Positions 17,118 to 25,490 of a stretch of DNA of 64,000 nt are shown piece after piece. The position numbers and the translations under genes are program-made. Numbering within the stretch: the stretch's first letter is position 1; each line of letters starts with the position of its first letter. Origin of the DNA: G963663315 sp963665165 (GTDB lineage Bacteria; Pseudomonadota; Gammaproteobacteria; Arenicellales; Poriferihabitantaceae); assembly GCA_963665165.1 (NCBI GenBank), contig OY761989.1, forward strand, positions 2,046,001-2,110,000, written 5' to 3'. The notes under the pieces were generated by a model. The model worked only from the letters and a program-made list of their open reading frames with translations. It was not told the origin of the DNA and made no database searches.

Positions 17118-18299
17118 ATGGCCGCGGCGACATACCCGTTCCAATGGCAGGATCCATTCGACCTGGACGCCCAGCTAAGCGAAGAAGAACGGCTGGTAAG
17201 AGACAGCGTCCGGGAATTTTGCGACAGGGAATTGATGCCTGGAATCATACAGGCGAACCGCAACGAAAAATTCGACCCGCGGATCATGACCCGGTTCGGA
17301 GCGCTGGGAATGCTCGGTTGCACGATCCCGGAAAAATACGGATGCGCGGGAATGAACCATGTCTGCTATGGCCTGATTGCTCGCGAAGTGGAACGGGTGG
17401 ACAGCGGTTACCGATCCGCAATGAGTGTCCAGTCCTCTCTGGTCATGCACCCTATTTACAGCTATGGCAGCGAACAACAAAGACTGGAATACCTGCCGAA
17501 ACTGGCGCAAGGCGAATGGATTGGCTGCTTCGGCCTGACCGAACCGGACCATGGTTCCGACCCCGGAAGCATGAAGACCCGCGCAGAAGCCGTGGAAGGC
17601 GGCTATCTGGTAAACGGCGGCAAGATGTGGATCAGCAATGCCCCGGTCGCGGATATCGCCGTGGTTTGGGGCAAGCTCGACGGAGTGATCCGCGGGTTTA
17701 TCCTGGAGCGGGGAATGGAAGGACTCTCAACACCGGAAATCGAAGGCAAAATGAGCCTGCGGGCATCCAGCACGGGCGAAATCGTGATGAAGGATGTGTT
17801 TGTGCCTGAACGGAACATACTGCCCGGAGTCGAAGGACTGCAAGGACCCTTTGGATGCCTGAACAAGGCGCGTTACGGGATTGCGTGGGGAGCCATGGGC
17901 GCCGCCGAGTTTTGCTGGCATGCGGCCCGTTCCTATACCCTCGAACGCACCCAGTTCGGCCGGCCGCTGGCGCAAAACCAGTTGATCCAGAAAAAGCTCG
18001 CCGATATGCAGACCGAAATCACACTCGGACTTCAGGCCAGTTTGCGGGTCGGACGAATGATGGATGAAAACGCCTGCCCGGTAGAAAACGTTTCCCTGAT
18101 CAAACGAAACAATTGCGGCAAGGCCCTGGATATCGCGAGGCAGTCGCGAGACATGCACGGCGGCAATGGCGTATCCGATGAATATCATGTAATCCGGCAC
18201 ATGTGCAATCTGGAATCGGTAAATACCTACGAAGGCACCCACGACATACACGCGCTGATTCTCGGTCGGGCGCAAACCGGTCTCCAGGCATTCTGCTGA
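17118..18299 (+). CDS. gcdH: Acyl-CoA dehydrogenase, glutaryl-CoA dehydrogenase type
   Basis: FAD enzyme of 393 residues with the complete acyl-CoA dehydrogenase fold: N-terminal helices, the beta domain (CFGLTEPDHGSDPGSM near 140) and the C-terminal helices. The catalytic glutamate is E372 in YEGTHDIHALILGRA, which together with DSGYRSAMSVQSSLV is typical of glutaryl-CoA dehydrogenase (decarboxylating, to crotonyl-CoA, in lysine and tryptophan breakdown). Electrons would pass to ETF, encoded at 34-36 kb. AGAGG upstream of the ATG is a fair ribosome site. It is the last core gene before the accessory island. Confidence 0.9.
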   Translation: MAAATYPFQWQDPFDLDAQLSEEERLVRDSVREFCDRELMPGIIQANRNEKFDPRIMTRFGALGMLGCTIPEKYGCAGMNHVCYGLIAREVERVDSGYRSAMSVQSSLVMHPIYSYGSEQQRLEYLPKLAQGEWIGCFGLTEPDHGSDPGSMKTRAEAVEGGYLVNGGKMWISNAPVADIAVVWGKLDGVIRGFILERGMEGLSTPEIEGKMSLRASSTGEIVMKDVFVPERNILPGVEGLQGPFGCLNKARYGIAWGAMGAAEFCWHAARSYTLERTQFGRPLAQNQLIQKKLADMQTEITLGLQASLRVGRMMDENACPVENVSLIKRNNCGKALDIARQSRDMHGGNGVSDEYHVIRHMCNLESVNTYEGTHDIHALILGRAQTGLQAFC

Positions 18300-18318
18300 T
18301 CCGGGCGGAATACGGCTC

Positions 18319-18455
18319 CTCATTCCGTCATTCCCGCACCCACACTTGCGGCTATAATGCATCCTGCGCTCCTCGTCAGTATCCTCATTCCCGGTGAATT
18401 CATCTATAAAAATATCAGATACAGTGATTACGGATACCCAACAACCGGGAATGAG
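18319..18455. repeat. Cluster of CTCATTCC(C)G motifs, including a 12-bp inverted repeat
   Basis: The 224-base gap between gcdH and the first island gene contains four copies of one motif. They are CTCATTCCG at 18319-18327, GTCATTCCCG at 18327-18336, CTCATTCCCGGT at 18384-18395, and its exact reverse complement ACCGGGAATGAG at 18444-18455. The 12-bp arms are perfect and enclose 48 bases of AT-rich sequence. A consensus TATAAT lies at 18353-18358 with no good -35 element. GTCATTCCCG resembles the terminal motif of small dispersed repeats of many gammaproteobacteria, so this may be a degraded miniature element, an operator region, or both. Confidence 0.55.
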
Positions 18456-18523
18456 AATGCGGTACACTATGTCTGTCTGAACCGAAAGCCGAATCGGCTG
18501 AATTCGAAGAAAGGGAGTGCATC

Positions 18524-19081
18524 ATGTCCACACAAACATTTGATGAATTCGTCAAGAAACGGGTAGATCAAGCGAAGGCCAATTCGGCGATGCATGCCAT
18601 TGACTGGAACCGGACACGTGAGGACTGGCTGCGTGAGTTGGGCGCTCTGTACTCGAAAATGGAAGAGTACTTGAAGAAATATACGGATACGGGCCGGATT
18701 CAGGTACGGCGTGACAAAGTTTTCTTGTCGGAAGACCACTTGGGCACATACGAGGTGGAAACGCTTGCATTTTTGATAGGGAATGAAAAAGTGGTCGCCA
18801 AACCAATTGGCGCATTGATGGTAGGGGCAATTGGCCGCGTAGATCTGGTTGGGGCAAGAGGCCGTCTCAGGATCGTATTGCTCGAAGAGGGCATCTCTGC
18901 AATCAGGACACGGATAGAAATTGGTGGAAAAGTGGAAGAGGATGCTGATCGTTCATCGTTACCGGGTAGTGCTGTAAACAAGAGAGGGTGGTATATAGCA
19001 ACTTTGCCTCCCAACGTTACGACAACTGCGCTGAATGAGGACTCATTCCGGGATGCGATCATGGAACTGGCGGATGTATAG
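18524..19081 (+). CDS. Protein of unknown function, first gene of a coupled pair with a HEPN-like gene
   Basis: A 185-residue soluble protein that I do not recognise. The first 55 residues look helical and charged (FDEFVKKRVDQAKANS, then LYSKMEEYLKKYTD). The rest alternates short beta-like segments (RRDKVFLSEDHLGTYEVETL, ALMVGAIGRVDLVG, GRLRIVLLEEG). No catalytic motif, signal peptide or membrane helix is apparent. AGGGAG at 18512-18517 is a good ribosome site 6 bases before the ATG. Base composition is visibly AT-richer than the flanking core genes. Its end overlaps the HEPN-like gene by 8 bases, so a partner role (antitoxin, sensor or regulator) is plausible but unproven. Confidence 0.75.
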   Translation: MSTQTFDEFVKKRVDQAKANSAMHAIDWNRTREDWLRELGALYSKMEEYLKKYTDTGRIQVRRDKVFLSEDHLGTYEVETLAFLIGNEKVVAKPIGALMVGAIGRVDLVGARGRLRIVLLEEGISAIRTRIEIGGKVEEDADRSSLPGSAVNKRGWYIATLPPNVTTTALNEDSFRDAIMELADV

Positions 19082-19607
19082 ACGTATCGCGTTCTCCGGA
19101 AATCATCCGGCGCTCGTTGATATTGCTGAACACTATCAGGTCTCTGTGCAGTCCATGAGCCTGTATTATTCGCGCATGAATCCGAACTTTCTTGAGCGAT
19201 TCGCTTTTTATACGGATGACGAAATAGAGAAAGAGAAGGAAGATAATTTTGAGAAAACCGATACGTCCCTGGCATTAACGCTATTGGCCTCAATCGAAGC
19301 CTCGTTTCGAGTTGACTATTTGCGACGCTGCTATTGCAGAATGAAGGACCCTCTTTCAAGAAATTTCCGAGAACTTTACAAAAAGAATCGAAGGGTTTCT
19401 CTGGAAGATGATCTTCTGGCGATATGGAAAAGTAATTTCCCTGAACTGTCACCATTGGTTGGAAACATCATGGGAGCATTCAGGTACCGGCACTGGTTGG
19501 CTCACGGCAGGTACTGGGTGCCGAAACTTGGGCGGCGTTATGACTTTTTGAACATTTACGATTTGGCTTGTACGATAGACGAGAAATTTCAATTCGAAGG
19601 GTTGTAG
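19074..19607 (+). CDS. Probable HEPN-domain protein (candidate RNase effector)
   Basis: A 177-residue all-helical protein from the ATG at 19074, which overlaps the previous stop by 8 bases. A later ATG at 19155 would trim 27 residues. Near residue 142 it has FRYRHWLAHGRYW, containing an Arg-x4-His arrangement (RHWLAH) typical of the catalytic motif of HEPN RNases. The preceding helices (LALTLLASIEASFRVDYLRRC) also fit the fold. HEPN proteins with that motif are metal-independent RNases used in toxin-antitoxin and antiphage systems. AT-rich codon use marks it as acquired. The fold assignment is by motif only and should be tested by structure prediction. Confidence 0.7.
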   Translation: MYRRIAFSGNHPALVDIAEHYQVSVQSMSLYYSRMNPNFLERFAFYTDDEIEKEKEDNFEKTDTSLALTLLASIEASFRVDYLRRCYCRMKDPLSRNFRELYKKNRRVSLEDDLLAIWKSNFPELSPLVGNIMGAFRYRHWLAHGRYWVPKLGRRYDFLNIYDLACTIDEKFQFEGL

Positions 19608-19707
19608 CGCAGCCAGTAATAAGACTGAAATATGGTATCTTACGCAAATACAATAGCTTAAAAAAAATTCTGCCGAAATTTCGATAACGGGAATCGGGTT
19701 AGTCGTT

Positions 19708-22700
19708 TTGCGCGATCCACACAATGTCCAGGGCGTCCCACCAGCCGGAACTGAACACACGACCGGCGATTCACCATATACCGAAGACAAACCGGGTGCA
19801 TCGGCGTCAGGGGGCGAACCTTTTCAGCCCTGTTGCCTCTCGCTTGACCTTGAGGTCAGCAAGAAAGACGCTCGCCTCCACGCCTTCGGCGCTGTCCGCG
19901 GAGATACCGGTAGCCGCCTGGTTCATTCGGGTAAAGGCCTTTCGGATGCACTGGCCAGGCTCGATGATCTGGCAGCGGGGGCTTCCTTCGTTCTGGGCCA
20001 CAATCTGATTGCCTTCGATCTCCCCCACCTGACCGCGGCAAAACCCGGTCTGCGTCTCCTGAAGCTGCCGGCGGTGGATACTTTGAGACTCAGCCCTCTC
20101 GCGTTTCCCCGTAATCCCTATCACCATCTGGTCAAGCACTACCAGGATGGCAGACTCAGGCGCGGTCAGGTGAACGATCCGGAACTGGACGCGCGTATTG
20201 CGTTGGAGGTTTTTCGTGACCAGTGGAAAGCGTTGCGGGAAGCCCCACCGGATCTGCGTACAGCCTGGCACTGGCTGACTACGCCGGAGTCTCAAGGCAT
20301 CGACCGTGCGCTTGATGATTTCTTTTCCGGCATTCGTCACTCGCACCGCCCTTCCGGGACCGAAGCCTGTTCGGCGATAACCCGGCGATTGAAGGGTATC
20401 GTCTGTACAACCCAGGCCAAGGAAGTTATGGCAAGAGCGGAAACATACGGATGGGCTCTGGCCTATGCGCTGGCCTGGCTGTCGGTTGCCGGCGGCAACT
20501 CGGTCATGCCGCCCTGGGTGCGCCACCAGTTCCCGGAAGCGGGGCATCTGGTGCGCCGTCTCAGGGATATTGCATGTACAGCCCCTGAATGCGCATGGTG
20601 CCGCGAGCGACACGATGCGCGCAAGGAGTTAAAGCGCTGGTTCGGCTTTGACGGCTTTCGCTCCGAACCGGCAGACAAGGACGGGCGCTCCTTGCAGCAG
20701 GCTATCGTTGAATCGGCAATGGCGGGAAAACATGTGCTGGGGATTTTGCCCACAGGTACCGGCAAATCGCTGTGTTACCAGATTCCGGCGCTTTCGCGCT
20801 ACGACAAGACTGGCGCGCTGACGGTGGTGATCTCACCTCTGGTCGCGCTCATGGCGGATCAGGTGGCAGGAATGGAGAAGAGCGGGATCGGTTCGTGCGT
20901 AACCATAAACGGGATGTTGTCGATGCCCGAGCGCGCCGACGCGCTCGACCGGATCCGGCTGGGGGACGCCGGCATTCTGATCGTATCGCCGGAACAGCTT
21001 CGCGCCCGCTCTTTGCGGCGGGCGCTTGACCAGCGCGAGATCGGCGCCTGGGTGCTGGACGAAGCGCACTGCCTGTCGCGTTGGGGACACGATTTCAGGC
21101 CCGACTACCGGTACGTAGGACGCTTCATCCGGGAGAAGGCGGGCAAGGAACCGGTACCGCCGACACTGTGCCTGACCGCGACTGCGAAGCCGGACGTAGT
21201 GGAGGACATTGTACGGCATTTCCGGGATGAACTCGCCATTGATCTGACTGTTTTCGATGGCGGAGCGGAGCGGGACAATCTGGTGTTCGAGGTAGTCCAG
21301 ACTTCCGGAAGCGAGAAGCTCGGCCACATTCACCAGGCCCTGATGTCGTGCCTGCCGCCGTCAATGCCTGGCGGCGCAATCGTCTACTGCGCGACGAGGA
21401 GAACAAGCGAAGAGGTGGCCGAGTACCTTCAATTGAAAGAAGTGGCGGCAGAGTATTATCACGCGGGCCTGCCGCCGGAGACCCGAAAGGATGTGCAACA
21501 TCGCTTTGTCGAAGGCGCGATTCGCGTCATCGCGGCGACCAACGCCTTCGGTATGGGGATCGACAAACCGGATGTGCGGCTGGTAATACACGCCGACATT
21601 CCGGGATCGCTGGAGAACTACCTTCAGGAAGCCGGTCGAGCCGGACGGGATCGTAAGACAGCGCGCTGCATATTGCTGTACACGCCGGATGACGTAGAGC
21701 GCCAGTTCGGCATGTCGGCCCGGTCACGACTGACCCGGGAGGAGATTCACGGCATCCTCCGGGCTTTGCGCAATCTGGACCGGAAAAAACGGTTCGTGGA
21801 CGGAGTCGTCGCCACAGCGGGGGAAATCCTCGGCGAGGACGAGGAAAACGCATTCAATCGGGACGGAGCCACTGACGACACCCGTGTACGAACCGCCGTT
21901 GCCTGGCTGGAAGAGGCAAAGCTCCTGACCCGGGAGGAGAATTTCGTCCAGTTGTTTCCGTCCTCGCTCCGGATCGGTTCGGTCGAGGAAGCGAGGAAAC
22001 GACTGGCAAAAGCGGAAATCCAGCATTCCCGCCGCAATCAGTTGCTGCATATTGTCGAAACGCTGATCGAGGCGGACGCGGACGAAGGCGTCACCACGGA
22101 CGAACTGATGGGGGTGTCGGGACTGGGCCCGGAGGGTGTGCGAGCGGCGCTCTATGATCTCGAACGACTCGGTATTTCCAGCAATGACACCGCGCTGACT
22201 GCGTTCGTCCATGTCGGCGTGGAGCGCGCCTCTGTCAAGCGCCTGAAGGAAGCGGAGGCGCTGGAGACGGCCCTGATCGCCCACATGCGGGAAGTATCGC
22301 CGGATCAGGGCAAGGGAGATACTTCGTCCCTGCATTTGCGTATTGCCGCCCAGGTCTTGCGGGATCAGGGCCTGTCCGCTCCCCTGCCGGAACGTCTGTG
22401 GCGCATCATCCGCGGTATCGCTTATGACGGCCGCGGCGAGAACGGCGCCGCGGGCAGCCTGACCGTACGCAAGCAGGATGCGGAGACGGTACGGGTAACG
22501 CTGCGACGGGAATGGCAGGCGCTGGATGAAACTGCGCGGCGACGCCGGGAGGGGGCCAGACTTCTGCTGTATCATCTGGTCGGCTGCCTCCCACCCGGCA
22601 GCAGGGGAACGGATTTACTGTCCGAAACCACACTTGGCAAGCTGTTGCAGGCAATCGAGTCGGATCTGGTTTTGATGAGCACTGTCAGGGATACCAGCAA

Positions 22701-24936
22701 GCTGCTGGACCGCGCTTTGCTGTGGCTGCACGAGCTGGATGTGATTCGCCTCAACAAGGGGATGGCGGTGTTTCGTCCAGCCATGACAATCCACCTGGAA
22801 CATCAGGAACGGCGCGGTTTCGCGAAGACCGACTTCAAACCCCTTGCGCTCCACTATCAGGGGCAAGTCCTGCAAATCCACGTTATGGTGGAATTCGCGG
22901 AGCGCGGTCTCGACACCATGAGCGAGGCGCTGCATCTGGCCATGGACTACTTCACGCTGAATGAAAGTGAGTTTCTCGCGCGCTGGCTGCCCGGGCGGGA
23001 CAAGGAGATCGGCAGGGAGACTACGCCGCAATCCTGGCGCGCTATCGTCGAGGATCTGAAAAACCCGGTTCAGCAAAGAATTGTCGCGGATGAGCGGGAG
23101 CGGACCAATGTGCTGGTACTCGCTGGCCCCGGTTCCGGCAAGACGCGCGTGCTGGTGCACCGCATCGCCTGGCTGATACGCGCAAGAAGGGAGAACGCCC
23201 GCAAAATTCTGGCTCTTGCGTACAATCGCCACGCAGCCGTCGATATCCGGCAACGTCTTGTGGAATTGATCGGTGACGATGCCCGCGGCGTGACCGTGCT
23301 CACCTGTCATGCTCTGGCGATGCGACTTGCCGGAGCCAGTTTTACGGGCCGTACGGAAACCCCCGACAATGAGGTGTTCCAGGAGATCATCTACCATGCG
23401 GTCAAGGCGCTGCGCGGCGAGGGACTGCTGCCAGAGGAAGCGGATGAACAGCGCGAGCGCCTGCTGGCCGGGTTTCGCTGGATCCTGGTGGACGAATATC
23501 AGGACATCGGCCCGGAACAGTATGAATTGATATCGGCCCTGGCCGGGCGGACGCTCAACGATGACGCCGGCAAGCTGACGTTGTTCGCGGTCGGCGATGA
23601 CGACCAGAACATTTACGCCTTCAATGGCGCATCGGTGGAGTTCATCCGGCGATTCGAAGCGGATTACGGACCGACGCCGACTTACCTGATTGAAAACTAC
23701 CGCTCTACGGAACACATTGTAGCAGCCTCTAACGCGGTGATCGAACCAGCGGGAGAACGGATGAAGTCCGATCACCCGATCCGTATCAATCGAACGCGGA
23801 GAAAAGAACCTCCAGGCGGGTTGTGGGAAGGGATTGACCCCGTCTCGCGTGGACGTGTGCAAATCCTGCCGGCCGGCCAGGGCCCGGTTTCGCAAGCGCA
23901 ATCCGTCATGGGGGAGTTTCAGCGCCTCGCCGGGATTGCCGCGGACTGGAACTGGTCTCGTTGCGCGGTGATCGCGCGCGCGTGGAAATATCTGGCCCCG
24001 GTACGCGCGTTTTGCGAAGCGCATGGCATACCCTCGCAAATGGGAAACGAGGAAATCCCGGGGTTCTGGTGGCTGCGTGAGACCCGGGCTATGGTGGAGT
24101 GGCTGCGTGGACTGAACCCCGGTATCGTCAACAACGCGGTTCTGCGCGGTTGGATCGAAACGCGGCCATCCGGCCCGTGGCACGATCTGCTGCGGCAAGC
24201 CATCGGGGAATACGGGTTGGAAACCGCCGCAGGAGAAACTCCGGTTAACCATTTCATTGAGTGGCTGGCAGAGTGGGGACGGGACATCCGCCGTCGCCAG
24301 CACGGCCTGTTGCTGTTGACCGGACACCGCGCCAAGGGGCTGGAATTCGACCATGTGGCTGTTCTGGACGGTGGCTGGAATCTCGTCAACGCTGACGAGG
24401 ACGCCGATGCGCCGCGCCGACTGTATTATGTAGCGATGACGCGCGCGCGCCAGACCCTGATGCTGGCGCAATTTCAGGAGCCTCATGAATTTTTGGAAGC
24501 GTTGTCCGGCAGTCGTTCGGTTATCCGCCGCGAGTCCGTCGAACTTCCGCCCGCCCCGGAGACGCTTGGCTGTCACTACGTCCGAGCCAGTCTCAGGGAT
24601 GTGGATCTGGGTTTTGCCGGTCGGCGCAAAGAGGGCCATCCAATCCACCGTTCCATTGCCGCACTGTCGCCCGGCGATCCACTGGATATCCGCGTCACGG
24701 ACCAGGGCCGCCGGGAGTTGCTGGATCGAGCGGGCACAGTCGTCGGGCGTCTCTCCACCCACTTCAAACCGCCTGCCGGAACACGATGCCGGTCCGCCGA
24801 AGTATTGGCCATCGTCAGACGGAACCTGGAAATAACGCCATTGGAGTATCGTAAATACGCCAAATGCGGTGCCTGGGAGGTCGTAGTGCCTGAACTCGTG
24901 TTCGAACCGGGCACACGGAAATCCGGTTATGACTGA
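19708..24936 (+). CDS. Giant fused exonuclease-like/RecQ/UvrD helicase
   Basis: A 1742-residue protein with four parts. Residues 41-170 form a DnaQ-like DEDD exonuclease region: D47 and E49 (CLSLDLEVS), D104 (GHNLIAFDLPHL) and D161 (NDPELDAR), with Asn156 where DEDDh enzymes carry His. A Cys/His knuckle C290-x4-C295-x2-C298-x3-H302 follows. RecQ-type SF2 helicase: Walker A GILPTGTGKS (345-354), DEAH (451-454), RWGHDFRPDY, QEAGRAGRD (640-648), without the usual four-Cys RecQ zinc site. UvrD-type SF1 helicase: AGPGSGKT (1139-1146), DEYQD (1262-1266), GDDDQNIYAFNGA, ENYRS, TGHRAKGLEFDHV (1538-1550), YYVAMTRAR. The last 130 residues are unassigned. No ATG opens the frame; TTG 19708 is the probable start. 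Composition is more GC-rich than the two genes before it. Likely DNA repair or defence. Confidence 0.88.
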   Translation: MRDPHNVQGVPPAGTEHTTGDSPYTEDKPGASASGGEPFQPCCLSLDLEVSKKDARLHAFGAVRGDTGSRLVHSGKGLSDALARLDDLAAGASFVLGHNLIAFDLPHLTAAKPGLRLLKLPAVDTLRLSPLAFPRNPYHHLVKHYQDGRLRRGQVNDPELDARIALEVFRDQWKALREAPPDLRTAWHWLTTPESQGIDRALDDFFSGIRHSHRPSGTEACSAITRRLKGIVCTTQAKEVMARAETYGWALAYALAWLSVAGGNSVMPPWVRHQFPEAGHLVRRLRDIACTAPECAWCRERHDARKELKRWFGFDGFRSEPADKDGRSLQQAIVESAMAGKHVLGILPTGTGKSLCYQIPALSRYDKTGALTVVISPLVALMADQVAGMEKSGIGSCVTINGMLSMPERADALDRIRLGDAGILIVSPEQLRARSLRRALDQREIGAWVLDEAHCLSRWGHDFRPDYRYVGRFIREKAGKEPVPPTLCLTATAKPDVVEDIVRHFRDELAIDLTVFDGGAERDNLVFEVVQTSGSEKLGHIHQALMSCLPPSMPGGAIVYCATRRTSEEVAEYLQLKEVAAEYYHAGLPPETRKDVQHRFVEGAIRVIAATNAFGMGIDKPDVRLVIHADIPGSLENYLQEAGRAGRDRKTARCILLYTPDDVERQFGMSARSRLTREEIHGILRALRNLDRKKRFVDGVVATAGEILGEDEENAFNRDGATDDTRVRTAVAWLEEAKLLTREENFVQLFPSSLRIGSVEEARKRLAKAEIQHSRRNQLLHIVETLIEADADEGVTTDELMGVSGLGPEGVRAALYDLERLGISSNDTALTAFVHVGVERASVKRLKEAEALETALIAHMREVSPDQGKGDTSSLHLRIAAQVLRDQGLSAPLPERLWRIIRGIAYDGRGENGAAGSLTVRKQDAETVRVTLRREWQALDETARRRREGARLLLYHLVGCLPPGSRGTDLLSETTLGKLLQAIESDLVLMSTVRDTSKLLDRALLWLHELDVIRLNKGMAVFRPAMTIHLEHQERRGFAKTDFKPLALHYQGQVLQIHVMVEFAERGLDTMSEALHLAMDYFTLNESEFLARWLPGRDKEIGRETTPQSWRAIVEDLKNPVQQRIVADERERTNVLVLAGPGSGKTRVLVHRIAWLIRARRENARKILALAYNRHAAVDIRQRLVELIGDDARGVTVLTCHALAMRLAGASFTGRTETPDNEVFQEIIYHAVKALRGEGLLPEEADEQRERLLAGFRWILVDEYQDIGPEQYELISALAGRTLNDDAGKLTLFAVGDDDQNIYAFNGASVEFIRRFEADYGPTPTYLIENYRSTEHIVAASNAVIEPAGERMKSDHPIRINRTRRKEPPGGLWEGIDPVSRGRVQILPAGQGPVSQAQSVMGEFQRLAGIAADWNWSRCAVIARAWKYLAPVRAFCEAHGIPSQMGNEEIPGFWWLRETRAMVEWLRGLNPGIVNNAVLRGWIETRPSGPWHDLLRQAIGEYGLETAAGETPVNHFIEWLAEWGRDIRRRQHGLLLLTGHRAKGLEFDHVAVLDGGWNLVNADEDADAPRRLYYVAMTRARQTLMLAQFQEPHEFLEALSGSRSVIRRESVELPPAPETLGCHYVRASLRDVDLGFAGRRKEGHPIHRSIAALSPGDPLDIRVTDQGRRELLDRAGTVVGRLSTHFKPPAGTRCRSAEVLAIVRRNLEITPLEYRKYAKCGAWEVVVPELVFEPGTRKSGYD

Positions 24937-25019
24937 AACAAGCTGAAGTTGTAATGACCAGTCTGTCTGTGCAAGAATGCCATGGACATACAGCAGGAAA
25001 TCGAGCAAGTACCGGCACA

Positions 25020-25445
25020 ATGAAAAAAGCGCTTGAACCCGGCATCCAATTCGAGCACAGCTTCAGGCTTACTGAAGCGAAAATGGTGCCCGCGTTATAC
25101 CCGGAGGCTCCTGAGTTCCAGGTCATGCCTGAAGTCTTCGCGACCGGATTCATGGTGGGGTTCATGGAGTGGGCCTGTCTGAATGCGGTCATCCCCTGTC
25201 TGGACTGGCCCAGGGAGCAGACCGTCGGGACTCATGTGAATATGAGCCATCTGGCCGCGACGCCGAGCGGATTCACGGTAACCGCAAGGGTGGAGCTTGT
25301 GGAGGTGGATGGCCGGCGGCTGAAATTCGAGGTGCGCGGTTACGATGATCTCGATTTGATTTGTCAGGGCACACACGAACGATTTATCATCGACAAACAA
25401 AGGTTTGATCAGACCATGGAGAAAAAACGCATGCAACTGGCCTGA
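25020..25445 (+). CDS. Hotdog thioesterase resembling fluoroacetyl-CoA thioesterase FlK
   Basis: A 141-residue single-hotdog-domain protein. From the ATG at 25020 it aligns without gaps to the N-terminal half of Streptomyces cattleya FlK as I recall that sequence. YPEAPEF and PEVFATGFMVGFMEWAC place Thr42 and Glu50 at the FlK catalytic positions, and the catalytic His is at 77 (MSHLAATP), one residue later than in FlK. The C-terminal GTHERFIID also matches. An ATG at 24954 would add 22 unmatched residues and is rejected. Most relatives in non-fluorinating bacteria probably hydrolyse other short acyl-CoAs, so fluoroacetate resistance should not be assumed. It is the first gene right of the helicase island. 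Confidence 0.85.
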   Translation: MKKALEPGIQFEHSFRLTEAKMVPALYPEAPEFQVMPEVFATGFMVGFMEWACLNAVIPCLDWPREQTVGTHVNMSHLAATPSGFTVTARVELVEVDGRRLKFEVRGYDDLDLICQGTHERFIIDKQRFDQTMEKKRMQLA

Positions 25446-25490
25446 TCCCTTTCCCTGTTCTGCTTCTAATCTCAATACGGCGGTATCAAC

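Noticed and set aside
19625..19654. Promoter for the giant helicase (CTGAAA, 18 bases, TACAAT)
   Set aside because: It lies in an AT-rich gap and is possible, but both hexamers are imperfect and AT-rich sequence gives such matches by chance.
24937..25019. Fluoride riboswitch ahead of the FlK-like gene
   Set aside because: The 83-base gap shows no recognisable pseudoknot pattern of that riboswitch class.
22615..25020. Long minus-strand open frame of about 800 codons opposite the giant helicase
   Set aside because: It is antisense to a protein with intact helicase motifs and its translation shows no recognisable domain. High GC third positions keep the complementary frame open.
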